Shown here: in pieces, positions 35,146-44,175 of the stretch
How positions within the stretch are numbered: position 1 is the stretch's first letter
Layout of the letters: the number at the start of each line of letters is the position of its first letter
Origin: Clostridia bacterium
Lineage (GTDB): Bacteria; Bacillota; Clostridia; UBA1212
Direction: 5' to 3'
NCBI GenBank assembly: GCA_017444825.1
Contig: JAFSVU010000034.1
Coordinates: 1 to 64,000 of the forward strand
Length of the DNA stretch: 64,000 bases
Made by a program: the position numbers and the translations under genes
The notes under the pieces: model-generated
What the model saw: only the letters and a program-made list of their open reading frames with translations
The model's database searches: none
Told to the model about the DNA's origin: nothing

Positions 35146-35201
35146 TGGGGCCTGTAAAAGAGCATCATATGCTCACACCGTTTTTGAAAGGCGACATAAC
35201 A

Positions 35202-36890
35202 ATGGCTGATCTTGAAAACATAAGCAACCCTGAGCTTTTCCTTGAAAGCTCAAATTTTCTCACGGACATAATCGACGAGGATCTGGCGGAAGGATCGTAC
35301 ACCGAGATACACACGAGATTTCCTCCCGAGCCCAACGGTTACCTGCACATTGGCAGCGCAAAAGCCATATTCATCAATGCGGCTATTGCGAAAAAATACG
35401 GCGGAAAATTCAACCTGAGATACGATGATACGAATCCCGAGAAGGAAGACACCGAGTACGTAAACTCCATTGAAAACGATCTTCTCTGGCTTGGCGCCGT
35501 ACCTACCGGCGGTATTTTTTACGGTTCCGACTACTTTGACAAGTGCTACGAGTTTGCCGTAAAGCTTATAAAGGACGGCAAGGCATACGTCTGCGACCTC
35601 TCCCCGGAGGAGATAAGAGAATACCGCGGGACCCTCACCGAGCCCGGTAAAAACAGTCCCTACAGAGACAGATCCGTGGAAGAAAACCTGGATCTTTTCG
35701 AGAGGATGAAAAACGGGGAGTTTCCGGATGAAAGTCACACTCTCCGCGCCAAGATCGACATGTCCTCCAGCAATATCAATCTCAGGGATCCGATCATCTA
35801 CAGGATCTGCAAGCAGCACCACCACCGTCAGGGCGACAAATGGTGCATCTATCCCCTCTACGATTACGCACACCCCATTCAGGACGCCATAGAGGGCATC
35901 ACCCATTCCATGTGTTCTCTTGAGTTCGAGAACCACAGACCTCTTTACGACTGGGTCATTGAGAACATTGGTTTCGATCCGAGACCTAAGCAGAGAGAAT
36001 TTGCCCGCCTCAACGTCACGTATACAGTCATGAGCAAGCGTTACCTTCGCTCACTTGTGGAGACCGGTGCCGTGGACGGATGGGATGATCCCAGAATGCC
36101 CACGCTTTGCGGTCTGCGCCGCCGGGGCTACACGCCCTCTTCCTGCTTCAAATTTGTGAAGATGGCCGGTATATCAAAGGCGAACTCACTTGTGGATATC
36201 GAAGCCCTCGAGCATTGCATAAGAGACGAACTCAACGGGACCGCCGAGAGAAGGATGTGCGTTCTCGACCCTGTGAAGCTTACCGTAACCAATATCCCTG
36301 AAGGCAAAGTCGAATACTTCGAGGTTCAGAACAACCCGAACGACCCCGATGCGGGTTCAAGAAAGATACCCTTCACAAAGAATATATTCATTGACCGTCA
36401 GGACTTTATGGAGGAACCCATACCGAAGTTCTTTAGGCTGAAGCCCGGCGGAGAAGTGAGGCTCGCAGGCGCCTATAATGTCAAATGCACGGACCTTAAG
36501 AAGGATGATGCGGGAAACATTACAGAGATCATCTGCGAGGCGGATCTTGAGACAGGAAACGGAATGCCTGCAGACGGCCGCAAGGTAAAAGGCACCATCC
36601 ACTGGGTCAGCGCAGACATAAACCACAGGACCACCGTGATGCAGTACGACCGCCTTTTCACCGAGCCGAACCTTCTCGACCTCCCTGCGGGAAAAACACT
36701 GAACGATTATCTCAATCCGGAATCGGTAAAGAAGATCGACGCCGTGGGCGAGATATCCTTAAAGGACGCAAAGCCCGGGGACCACTTCCAGTTTATGAGA
36801 ACAGGCTACTACTGCGTGGACACGAATCACGAAAACGTTTTCAACTTCACCGTAGGCCTTAAAGACACATTCAAGAAAGCAGCGGAATAA
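35202..36890 (+). CDS. glnS: Glutaminyl-tRNA synthetase
   Basis: Charges tRNA-Gln directly with glutamine. 562 residues from the ATG at 35202, preceded by AAAGG and the family-typical N terminus NFLTDIIDEDL. Class I signatures are HIGH as YLHIGSAKA and KMSKS as VMSKRYL (near residue 270), followed by the two anticodon-binding beta-barrels. Most Bacillota make Gln-tRNA through GatCAB instead; a GlnRS occurs in only some clostridia and probably arrived by transfer. Monocistronic, with a stem-loop after the stop. Confidence 0.95.
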   Translation: MADLENISNPELFLESSNFLTDIIDEDLAEGSYTEIHTRFPPEPNGYLHIGSAKAIFINAAIAKKYGGKFNLRYDDTNPEKEDTEYVNSIENDLLWLGAVPTGGIFYGSDYFDKCYEFAVKLIKDGKAYVCDLSPEEIREYRGTLTEPGKNSPYRDRSVEENLDLFERMKNGEFPDESHTLRAKIDMSSSNINLRDPIIYRICKQHHHRQGDKWCIYPLYDYAHPIQDAIEGITHSMCSLEFENHRPLYDWVIENIGFDPRPKQREFARLNVTYTVMSKRYLRSLVETGAVDGWDDPRMPTLCGLRRRGYTPSSCFKFVKMAGISKANSLVDIEALEHCIRDELNGTAERRMCVLDPVKLTVTNIPEGKVEYFEVQNNPNDPDAGSRKIPFTKNIFIDRQDFMEEPIPKFFRLKPGGEVRLAGAYNVKCTDLKKDDAGNITEIICEADLETGNGMPADGRKVKGTIHWVSADINHRTTVMQYDRLFTEPNLLDLPAGKTLNDYLNPESVKKIDAVGEISLKDAKPGDHFQFMRTGYYCVDTNHENVFNFTVGLKDTFKKAAE

Positions 36891-36911
36891 ACCGGGTTCA
36901 GCAGAAATAAA

Positions 36912-36955
36912 AATTTACGGGCGCCCGCTTGACAAAGGTCAGGGGCGCCCGTATT
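36912..36955. terminator. Terminator between glnS and the acyl operon
   Basis: ACGGGCGCCC at 36917-36926 pairs perfectly with GGGCGCCCGT at 36943-36952. The minus strand has the better U-tract (AAATTTTTATTT); the plus strand has only TATTGGTTA. It closes the nine-gene operon and probably also glnS. Confidence 0.85.
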
Positions 36956-36982
36956 GGTTACAGAGGAAAGCATTGGCGGGTC

Positions 36983-37948
36983 CTAAAGAACACCGCTGTG
37001 CCTCGCTACAAAATCGCATATGGTATCGTCATACTCATCTTCGTTATTGATCCTGACGTGGGAATGTCCGCCTTTCTTAAACCAGTGTATCTCTTTTACG
37101 GAAGACGTGCAGTTTGCAAAAAGCTTCCTGCTCTCCGGGGGCAGTGAATACCGGTCCAGCTCGGTGTAAAGGAAAAGAATTGGCTTCTTCAGTTTTTTCA
37201 CGGCTTTGTAGGGACCGTATGTCAGGCAGTTTGCGCCGGTATTCTTTCTCAGTATGATCATAACCTCGTAGGCCACCGGGAAAGCGGGCTTGTTCCACTC
37301 CTTCATATGGAGCCTGAAGGTCTCAAAAAAGTTCTTGTACATGCCATCGGCGCACATGCCGGTAAAATAGTCGGGAACGTCCGGCTCGGTCATGGTGTAG
37401 ACGGCCGTGGACGATCCGATGCATATCCCGTGAAGGAACACCGAGTTATTTCCGAGGCTGTCGTGTAAAAGCCTGCCCCACTTGATGACGTCCCTCTTCT
37501 CAAGCTCACCCATGGAGTAGTATTTTCCGTCGGAAAAGCCTGTGGCCCTGCTGTCGATAACAAGCACGTTAAACCCGGCCTTTCTGTAAGGCTCTGCATA
37601 GTAATATGAATACGCAAGTGACTCCGTCCGCCCGGGCAGGATGATCACAGACCGTGTAAAGCCGAAGTCATAATACTCGCCAAGGAGCCTCAGCCCGTCA
37701 TTTTCGATCTCAATGGGTTTCATTGAAGCTTTGTAAAGCTCCGCCCAGTCAAGTCCCCTTCTGAACATCTCGGCCTGCTCTTTGTCGTCGGGAGCAGAGC
37801 ACTTTCTGGCCCTCTCCTCACCATCAGGCCTTATGAGCGTCTTATCGTATACTCTTCCTGCAACGTAAAAAGTAAAGACCACCGAGAACACTATCCCCGA
37901 TCCCAAAACGATGCCGGCTATCAGAATTACGATCTCCAAAGGCCCCAT
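36983..37948 (-). CDS. Membrane-anchored alpha/beta hydrolase with Cys at the nucleophile position
   Basis: 321 residues. An N-terminal membrane helix (about 5-30), then an alpha/beta-hydrolase fold. The nucleophile elbow reads HGICIGSS, so Cys stands where Ser is usual; the acid (TELDRYSLP) and His (GGHSHVR) of the triad are present. Its paralog at 40737 has the normal GLSMG. Cys nucleophiles are known in dienelactone hydrolases, so activity is possible. Last gene of the acyl operon. A thioesterase, lipase or acyl-transfer role is inferred from context. Confidence 0.8.
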   Translation of the reverse strand: MGPLEIVILIAGIVLGSGIVFSVVFTFYVAGRVYDKTLIRPDGEERARKCSAPDDKEQAEMFRRGLDWAELYKASMKPIEIENDGLRLLGEYYDFGFTRSVIILPGRTESLAYSYYYAEPYRKAGFNVLVIDSRATGFSDGKYYSMGELEKRDVIKWGRLLHDSLGNNSVFLHGICIGSSTAVYTMTEPDVPDYFTGMCADGMYKNFFETFRLHMKEWNKPAFPVAYEVMIILRKNTGANCLTYGPYKAVKKLKKPILFLYTELDRYSLPPESRKLFANCTSSVKEIHWFKKGGHSHVRINNEDEYDDTICDFVARHSGVL

Positions 37949-37954
37949 AAATCC

Positions 37955-39721
37955 TCAAATCAAACCGATAATATAGTCCTGCGATTTCTGTCCGCCGCCG
38001 GTCACCACAAATTCAATATCCGGGAACTCGTCGGAAAGTCTGTCGGAAAGCTCGTCGGTCACGTCTTCATCCGCGTTTTCGCCCGTAAATATGATGGCGG
38101 TCTCTTTTTCTTCTATACCCACTACAGCGCCAATGCTCTTCACCGCCACGCCGATCATGTCATCCTGGGAGGAAGCTTTTATATCGCCGGAAACAAGAAG
38201 GCCTATCCAGTCGCCCTCTTTGCACTTTGAATCGCCGTTTCCATAGTCTTTGCTGGCTCTTAAAACCGCGATAGTGGACGTGGCCTCGGCAGTCTTTCGC
38301 ATAAGCTCTATACGCTCGGAGGGGCTAAGCTGGGGGTCGTCATTGGCGATTCCGAAATACCCGGCAGCAGAGCTTAAGGACTTTATAATATGCACTTTTT
38401 CGTCGCTTGTAAGGTCTTTAGACTGCTCGGCCGCAAAGAAGATATTGGGATTGTTGGGAAATATAACAATTTCGGCGTCCTTGCTGACCTCCCTGATCTC
38501 CTCTATACAGCTTACAAATTCACCTGAGGAGGTGTTCATTGTGGCGCCGCCGTCGATCACGAAATCAGCCCCGCTCTCCTCAAGAAGAGAGAGCACGCCT
38601 TCGCCCGTGCCGACAACTATCTTGTAAAGATCCTTTTCGCGTATGCGGCCTGCCGCGTTTACAGGAAAGGCTTCCCCATCGCCGGGAAGCGACGTACCGG
38701 AGATACCTGAAGAGGCGTCGTGGCCGTTTGAGCGGTCCTGACCCTCGGATTCCCTGCTGTCGTAAATACTGTTGTGCTGGAGGCACATGTTTTCAAGCTT
38801 GAATGACACGAATTCACCGTAGTTCTGGACAAGCTCGATCACTCTTGCGGGCTTGAACGTGTGGACGTGGACCTTGACCCTGGTTCCGAGCTTTGACACG
38901 ACGACGGATTCGCCGATGCCCTCAAGGGTGGAGACAAAGGAGGTCAGATTGAACATGTTCACATAGTTCGGCCCCTTCATTATCTGGAGCAGAAATTCCA
39001 TGCAATAGCCGTATTCAAACGGAGTGTTCTCATTGAATGCGGCAATGGACGTATTGGCGACAGGTCTGTGATCCGCGGATGAGGTGAAAGAAAAGTCCTC
39101 GATATAGGAATTGTCCTCAAGATAGCGGAGCATTCCTTCAAATACACGTACAAGACCCATTCCGCCGCTGTCGATAACGCCGGCTTCCTTGAGACAGGGA
39201 AGGAGCTCCGGAGTATTCGCAAGTGACTCCTTCAGCCTCGCAATGTACATTCCGAGCAAGGTCTCAAAAGAGCAGGATCTCGGAAGCTGGGGACGCACGA
39301 ATTCGATGCCTTCCCTTGCAACTGTCAGGATGGTGCCCTCCTTAGGGGATCTGCAGCCCGAATAGGCCTGTTTGTACCCGTGAGTGAGGGCCGAAGCCAT
39401 GGCGTTTGGAGCCATTGATTCGTAGCGTCTGAGGCTTCTTGCGAAACCGTCAAAAAAGTTTGACAGGATAACGCCTGAATTTCCGCGCGCGCCGAAAATC
39501 ATACCGTCCGCCAGGGCTCGAAGGTATTGGTTAAGAAGAGTCTTGCCTGTGGCCGCATCGATGCCGTGGGCAAGTGTAAGCTTCATATTTGTGCCGGTAT
39601 CGCCGTCCGGGACCGGGAAAACATTGAGGGAATTGATCTTTTCTTCGGATTCAGTGATGCCTTTCAAAGCTCCCAGCATCATTTTTCCGAAATCCATCCC
39701 GTTTACTCTGTAAGTTGCCAT
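37955..39721 (-). CDS. fakA: Fatty acid kinase ATP-binding subunit FakA (DAK2/YloV family)
   Basis: Phosphorylates FakB-bound fatty acid to acyl-phosphate. 588 residues (typical about 550). The N-terminal DhaL/DAK2 domain has the metal-binding Asp motif NVFPVPDGDTGTNM near residue 35 and FGARGNSGVILS near 77. A central linker and a C-terminal domain follow. A Ser/Gly-rich insertion around 335-365 is not typical. It lies 50 bases downstream of the fakB-like gene and six bases before the last hydrolase. Confidence 0.9.
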   Translation of the reverse strand: MATYRVNGMDFGKMMLGALKGITESEEKINSLNVFPVPDGDTGTNMKLTLAHGIDAATGKTLLNQYLRALADGMIFGARGNSGVILSNFFDGFARSLRRYESMAPNAMASALTHGYKQAYSGCRSPKEGTILTVAREGIEFVRPQLPRSCSFETLLGMYIARLKESLANTPELLPCLKEAGVIDSGGMGLVRVFEGMLRYLEDNSYIEDFSFTSSADHRPVANTSIAAFNENTPFEYGYCMEFLLQIMKGPNYVNMFNLTSFVSTLEGIGESVVVSKLGTRVKVHVHTFKPARVIELVQNYGEFVSFKLENMCLQHNSIYDSRESEGQDRSNGHDASSGISGTSLPGDGEAFPVNAAGRIREKDLYKIVVGTGEGVLSLLEESGADFVIDGGATMNTSSGEFVSCIEEIREVSKDAEIVIFPNNPNIFFAAEQSKDLTSDEKVHIIKSLSSAAGYFGIANDDPQLSPSERIELMRKTAEATSTIAVLRASKDYGNGDSKCKEGDWIGLLVSGDIKASSQDDMIGVAVKSIGAVVGIEEKETAIIFTGENADEDVTDELSDRLSDEFPDIEFVVTGGGQKSQDYIIGLI

Positions 39722-39770
39722 ATTTAAAAAATCTCCGGTTTGACCTTGTCTACATTTTTAATAAAGGGTG

Positions 39771-40697
39771 TCACCCGTTGAGCCTTGCAAGTATCGCTCT
39801 TTCCTCCTCAAGATCCGCTGTAAGAGGCTTTCCGATATAGTAGCAGGCCATGATGCCGGGGCCGCCGTTGGTTCCCGACGTCCTGTAAATATCGGTGTAG
39901 TATATCGCCTTCGGATGGAATCTCTCCTTTATAAGCTCGAGATACTTTTCCGCGGGCTTTCTCCTGTTGGAGCTCGCAACGATCATTATCTGGTTTTCCG
40001 GGTCGGTGACTGTCTCGCCAATGTAATCAAGAAGCACCTTGAAAGCCGAGCGCTCGCCTTTGATCTTGGCAAGGACCGTGGTCATGCCCTCCTGGGAAAA
40101 ATCGCCAACGGGTTTAATTCCGACCAATGTTCCCATGAAAGCCTTGGCATTTGATATTCTGCCTTTTTTAGCGGAGAATTGAAGATCGTCGTGCCAGCCT
40201 GCCTGGTGGATCAGATTCTTGACAGATTCGAGGTATTCTGCGGTCTGATCAAGGTCTGAGCCCTCTTCGTCCCTTTTTACAGCGGCAAGGATCGTAAGAA
40301 GTCCCGCACCTGCCGCATATTTTCTCGTATCAAAGCAGTATATCTTTGCGTCGGGGTATTCCTCAAGGACCTTGTCCCTTGCGGCGCAGGCAAAATCGTG
40401 AGTGCCGCTCATTTTGGAGGACATAGCCGTGTGAAGTACCGGCATGCCTTCCGCGGCGTATTTTTTGAATATCTCATAAAGCTCGCCAACGGAAGCCGGA
40501 GCCGTGGTATACCCGTCCGGATTCTTCTTTAAAGCATCATAAAATTCCTCGCAGGAGTTGTAATCCCAGTTAAGCTCCGACTCTATCTCGTTGCCGTCGG
40601 GAAGCATAAGGTGACCCTTGATATACTCGGTTCCGAACTTCGCCCGAAGCTCAGGGGAAAGATCGCAAGATACATCGCCCAAAATCACAAATTTCAT
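39771..40697 (-). CDS. fakB: DegV-family fatty-acid-binding protein (FakB-like)
   Basis: 308 residues. DegV fold with the fatty-acid carboxylate-binding Thr/Ser loops: YTTAPASVGEL near residue 60 and HTAMSSKMSGTHDFA near 90, and a GTNGGPG loop near 280. Presents fatty acid to FakA, whose gene follows immediately, so the two probably work as a pair. Confidence 0.9.
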   Translation of the reverse strand: MKFVILGDVSCDLSPELRAKFGTEYIKGHLMLPDGNEIESELNWDYNSCEEFYDALKKNPDGYTTAPASVGELYEIFKKYAAEGMPVLHTAMSSKMSGTHDFACAARDKVLEEYPDAKIYCFDTRKYAAGAGLLTILAAVKRDEEGSDLDQTAEYLESVKNLIHQAGWHDDLQFSAKKGRISNAKAFMGTLVGIKPVGDFSQEGMTTVLAKIKGERSAFKVLLDYIGETVTDPENQIMIVASSNRRKPAEKYLELIKERFHPKAIYYTDIYRTSGTNGGPGIMACYYIGKPLTADLEEERAILARLNG

Positions 40698-40736
40698 AAT
40701 ATTACCTCCGTTCCTTCAGCACCGGAGCGGCACAGC

Positions 40737-41666
40737 CTATGCGCCGACCTCTTCCGCAAATGCCTTCAATGATTCCTCTATATATTGTCTGTCGGCAATA
40801 AACGCCTCCGCATGCCCGGCACCCTCAGCTATGTAAAGCTTTTTATGTGCCGAGCCTATCGCTTCAAAATTTAACTTCGCATTTTCCGGTACCACGAGCC
40901 TGTCTTCGCTTCCGTGGATGAAATATGCGGGAACATCGCATTGCCTCAGCCTCTCTTTGATCTTCGACTTTTTAATGTCGATCCCCAGGAACATGATCCC
41001 CGAGAGCCTGCACAAAACCGCTACCAGAGATCCCCAGGCGCCGTATTTCTTCGCTCCCACGAGTAGCGTGTCGTAGGCCCTTCTGTAACCGCTCTCAAGC
41101 ACCAGCAGCTTCACGTTGGGATAGTTCTTAAGCTTGTCCGCAGTGAGGCAAATGGTAGCACAGCCCATGGAAAGGCCGTAAAGGGCTATGATATCGTCAG
41201 GTCTCCGCTCCGAGACATAGTCCAGCCATGCTGTCAGATCCTTTTGCTCCCGCTCTCCGAAGGTGATCGCTCTGCCCTCGCTGTCGTAGTGGGCCCTGTG
41301 GGACACCAGAAGCACGTTATAACCAAGGTCCTTCATGGTAAGGAACCCCGCGTGAATGTTATTGTACGGAATGGCCCTGTAGCCGTGAAGAGCTATCACT
41401 GTTTTGTTAAAGCCAAAGTCGTAGAACCTGGCTCCAAGCAAAAGACCGTCGTATGACCTGATCCTCACCGGCTCGTATGCCATCTGTTTTATCTCAAGGA
41501 TCGTCCTTAGGAGTTCGTCCTTGTATTTTGCGTAGTGTGACTTGCTTAGGTCAAGAGACTCCAATGGCACCTCCTCGCCCCGCAAAAAGCAGCCCGCAAA
41601 GCATCTTACGAGCAAAACGACGAAAAAAACGATCACAAGTCCCGCGCCAATGACAGCAAATATCAT
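40737..41666 (-). CDS. Membrane-anchored alpha/beta hydrolase (Ser type)
   Basis: 309 residues with an N-terminal membrane helix (about 3-25). The nucleophile elbow is YGLSMGCA near residue 146, the oxyanion region ALHGYRA near 93, the acid in HGSEDRLV near 250 and the His in GAGHAEAF near 284, a complete triad. Closely similar in layout to the Cys-type protein at 36983. It follows the ACP gene with one base between, suggesting action on an acyl-ACP or a lipid made by the operon. Confidence 0.85.
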   Translation of the reverse strand: MIFAVIGAGLVIVFFVVLLVRCFAGCFLRGEEVPLESLDLSKSHYAKYKDELLRTILEIKQMAYEPVRIRSYDGLLLGARFYDFGFNKTVIALHGYRAIPYNNIHAGFLTMKDLGYNVLLVSHRAHYDSEGRAITFGEREQKDLTAWLDYVSERRPDDIIALYGLSMGCATICLTADKLKNYPNVKLLVLESGYRRAYDTLLVGAKKYGAWGSLVAVLCRLSGIMFLGIDIKKSKIKERLRQCDVPAYFIHGSEDRLVVPENAKLNFEAIGSAHKKLYIAEGAGHAEAFIADRQYIEESLKAFAEEVGA

Positions 41667-41667
41667 T

Positions 41668-41928
41668 TCAAGCCTGTCTCTTATCTATGTATCTTACCAC
41701 GTCACCGAGAGTCACGAAATCGTTCATTCCCACGTCGTCGAAGCTGATGCCGAATTCGCTCTCGATCACTATGATCATATATATCATGCCTACGGAGTTG
41801 AGCCCGAAATAACCGGTGAGTTCCGACTCTTCGCCGCCGGCATTGATGCGGTCTTTGTCTCCGGGATTCTGCATCACAAGTATCTCTTTCAGCTTGGATG
41901 CGATCTTTTCTTCTCTTTCAGTAAACAT
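41668..41928 (-). CDS. Stand-alone acyl carrier protein
   Basis: 86 residues from the ATG at 41928, which has GGAGG seven bases upstream; the longer frame adds a 14-residue leader without a ribosome site. The phosphopantetheine Ser lies in GLNSVGMIYMI, where Asn replaces the usual Asp of DSL. Helix II (MIYMIIVIESEF) is normal. Probably a pathway-specific carrier rather than the fatty acid synthase AcpP, since no fab genes are nearby. Confidence 0.88.
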   Translation of the reverse strand: MFTEREEKIASKLKEILVMQNPGDKDRINAGGEESELTGYFGLNSVGMIYMIIVIESEFGISFDDVGMNDFVTLGDVVRYIDKRQA

Positions 41929-41966
41929 CAGGTGTCCTCCGTTTGAACGGCATTGGTTACAGAGTT

Positions 41967-43487
41967 TCAACCGAACTTCTTATACCTCTTGATCTTCATC
42001 GCAGGCGTCCTCTCAAAGTCCTCGGTCCTTATGGTGACCTTCGAGGGTCTCTCAAATGACGGCAATGTCTTCGTTACTTCGTTTACAGCCTCCATTATCT
42101 TTTTTGCCGCAGTCTCTTTGTCAAAAGCCGCTATCTCCGTTTTTCTCGGAACCACTTCAAGGTGCAGGAAGTGAGGTCCGTCGCCCTCCGCATCTTCAAA
42201 CAGCTGGCAGTCCTGGATGTAAACGATGTTATTGTAATGTTTTTCCACCTCAGCGGGAGAAACGTTCTCACCGTTGGAAAGGACTATTATCTCCTTGATC
42301 CTGCCTGTGATGTAAAGGCAGCCGTCCTCGTCCAGTCTTCCAAGGTCGCCGGTCTTAAACCACCCGTCCTCTGTAAAGGCGTTTTTGGTCTCTTCCGGAT
42401 CACCAACGTATTCCTTGAATATGTTGATGCCCTTAAGCTGTATCTCGCCGTCTTCGAATCTGATCTCCTGGAAGGGATAGAGGATTCCGACAGACTCGGG
42501 CTTTTCATTGTTGTAGGGGTTTCCGGACACAAGGTTTGCGGACTCCGTAAGACCGTAGCCCGGATAGACGCTTACGCCCATTGCTCCGAATTCTCTGATG
42601 AGATAAGGAGGCACCCAGGCGGCTCCGGCAATGACAGTCTTGACAGTGCCCAGCATGTTCTTTTTGAAAAGTCTGGAAAGACCGAGAGCCATCTCCACGA
42701 GAGCCGGAACGGCCACAAGGACTGTGGGCTGATATGCTGCGATATCCGCAAAGAGGTCTTTGTTGTTTCTGCAGATGCAGAGAGTGCTTCCGGAATAGAG
42801 GCTGGTCATCATATTTCTGATGAGCCCGAACACGTGGGACAGCGGGAGACAGAGGATATATGTCTGATAAAACACTTCAGGAAGGTCAAGACATCCAAAA
42901 ATTGTTCCTGCGATTACGTTCCGGTGGGTGAGAAGAGCACCCTTGCTGCGGCCTGTGGTGCCGCCGGTAAACATGATCACACAGTCGTCATCGGGAGAAA
43001 TGTCATCTGCAGCGGGGGCCGCGTCTCCCTTGCCCGTTACGTCAAGCGCTTTAAAGCCGGGTTTCTTGGCGGATGCAACAGATGTCTTGGCGGAGAGCCC
43101 CTCCGTGGTAATTATTGCTTTGAGCCCGAATTTCATGGAAACGCCGAACACTGTCATCTCATCCAGCTGAACGGGAAGGACGGCTGCTGTTGCACCCATT
43201 GTCGTGACAGCCAGAAACGCCTTCACAAAATCGGCGGAATTTGGAACCAGTATGCCCACTCTGTCACCTTTTGCGATTCCCTCGGAAGAAAGATATCCTC
43301 TGAACGCCGCCACGTCGCTTGCCAGCTCGCTGTAGGTCTTTACGATTTCCTTATCCTTTACAGCCACTCTGTCGCCGTAGCTTAAGGAATTCTCCCACAT
43401 TTCGCCAAGGTTCTTGAACCATTTGATCTTTGCGAATGTTTCCTTGTCGGTAAACCTTTCAAAATAACTCAAGTCAAAAGATTTCAT
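41967..43487 (-). CDS. Acyl-CoA/acyl-ACP synthetase (ANL adenylate-forming family)
   Basis: Activates a carboxylic acid as acyl-AMP and passes it to a thiol. 506 residues. ANL motifs: A3 MFTGGTTGRSKGALLTH near 171, A5 GYGLTESAN near 308, A7 TGDLGRLDEDG near 375, and the C-terminal catalytic Lys in AMKIKRYKK. The gene directly upstream of the free ACP suggests transfer to that ACP rather than to CoA (inference). Confidence 0.9.
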   Translation of the reverse strand: MKSFDLSYFERFTDKETFAKIKWFKNLGEMWENSLSYGDRVAVKDKEIVKTYSELASDVAAFRGYLSSEGIAKGDRVGILVPNSADFVKAFLAVTTMGATAAVLPVQLDEMTVFGVSMKFGLKAIITTEGLSAKTSVASAKKPGFKALDVTGKGDAAPAADDISPDDDCVIMFTGGTTGRSKGALLTHRNVIAGTIFGCLDLPEVFYQTYILCLPLSHVFGLIRNMMTSLYSGSTLCICRNNKDLFADIAAYQPTVLVAVPALVEMALGLSRLFKKNMLGTVKTVIAGAAWVPPYLIREFGAMGVSVYPGYGLTESANLVSGNPYNNEKPESVGILYPFQEIRFEDGEIQLKGINIFKEYVGDPEETKNAFTEDGWFKTGDLGRLDEDGCLYITGRIKEIIVLSNGENVSPAEVEKHYNNIVYIQDCQLFEDAEGDGPHFLHLEVVPRKTEIAAFDKETAAKKIMEAVNEVTKTLPSFERPSKVTIRTEDFERTPAMKIKRYKKFG

Positions 43488-43503
43488 TTTATTCCTCCGT
43501 ATG

Positions 43504-44172
43504 TCATTTGCATATGCTTTTCAAATAGTTTTCTTTTTCCGTGATCATGGCGGTGACCTCATTGATCCTCTCCATGGTAGGCATTTTACCCAGCAGTGAT
43601 TTCACGTCAATAGGCTCGCCAATGGCCACCTTCACCCGCTCGAAAACACCGGTCCTCGGTTTAAGATAAACAGGCCATATGGGAGCTCCGCTTGAGAAAG
43701 CCATCATGACCATACCTGATTTCAAATTATCAACCATTGGCGCATTTTTTTCAAGTTTTTTCTTGTTATCCGCGGCCTCGTCGCCTTCCCCGTCTTCGTC
43801 CCTGACCACGTGTCCTTCCGGAAAAATGACGCACATATTTCCCTCTTTGAGATTAGACGTGATCTCCCTGAAGGAACTCATTGCAAAGTTCTTTCTGTCG
43901 ATCGGGATGGTAAGAAAATGCCTGAAGAGCCAGCGGTTGAACTTTGTGTTCATAAGCTCATCGGTGCACACGTAGTGGTGGCGCCTTTTCCATATGCTCA
44001 GCATAAGATAAAGGGGGTCGAATAGAGTGTTGTGGTTGCACACCATCAGCACGCCTCCCTTTGGCACCTTTTTTGCGGCTTCGTTTTCGTATATGTGCTT
44101 GGGCCTGAACCAGAGCAGTCCCGGCGCCGCGGTAAATATCACAAAATCATAAACAAAAGTCGTCATAACCAA
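43504..44172 (-). CDS. PlsC-like acyltransferase, paralog 1
   Basis: 222 residues. The acyltransferase motifs are NHNTLFDP (H-x4-D) near residue 46 and FPEGH near 116, typical of 1-acylglycerol-3-phosphate acyltransferases. One N-terminal hydrophobic segment. An acidic insertion (DEDGEGDEAADNKKK) lies just after the FPEGH motif. The acceptor lipid is unknown. Four bases separate it from the next PlsC-like gene upstream. Confidence 0.9.
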   Translation of the reverse strand: MVMTTFVYDFVIFTAAPGLLWFRPKHIYENEAAKKVPKGGVLMVCNHNTLFDPLYLMLSIWKRRHHYVCTDELMNTKFNRWLFRHFLTIPIDRKNFAMSSFREITSNLKEGNMCVIFPEGHVVRDEDGEGDEAADNKKKLEKNAPMVDNLKSGMVMMAFSSGAPIWPVYLKPRTGVFERVKVAIGEPIDVKSLLGKMPTMERINEVTAMITEKENYLKSICK

Positions 44173-44175
44173 TCC

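Noticed and set aside
35136-35201. GTG start giving a longer GlnRS
   Set aside because: It overlaps the spacer and -10 of the promoter, and the added residues are not part of the GlnRS N terminus.
35146-35201. T-box or riboswitch ahead of glnS
   Set aside because: The leader is only about 50 bases with no stem I or terminator, too short for a T-box.
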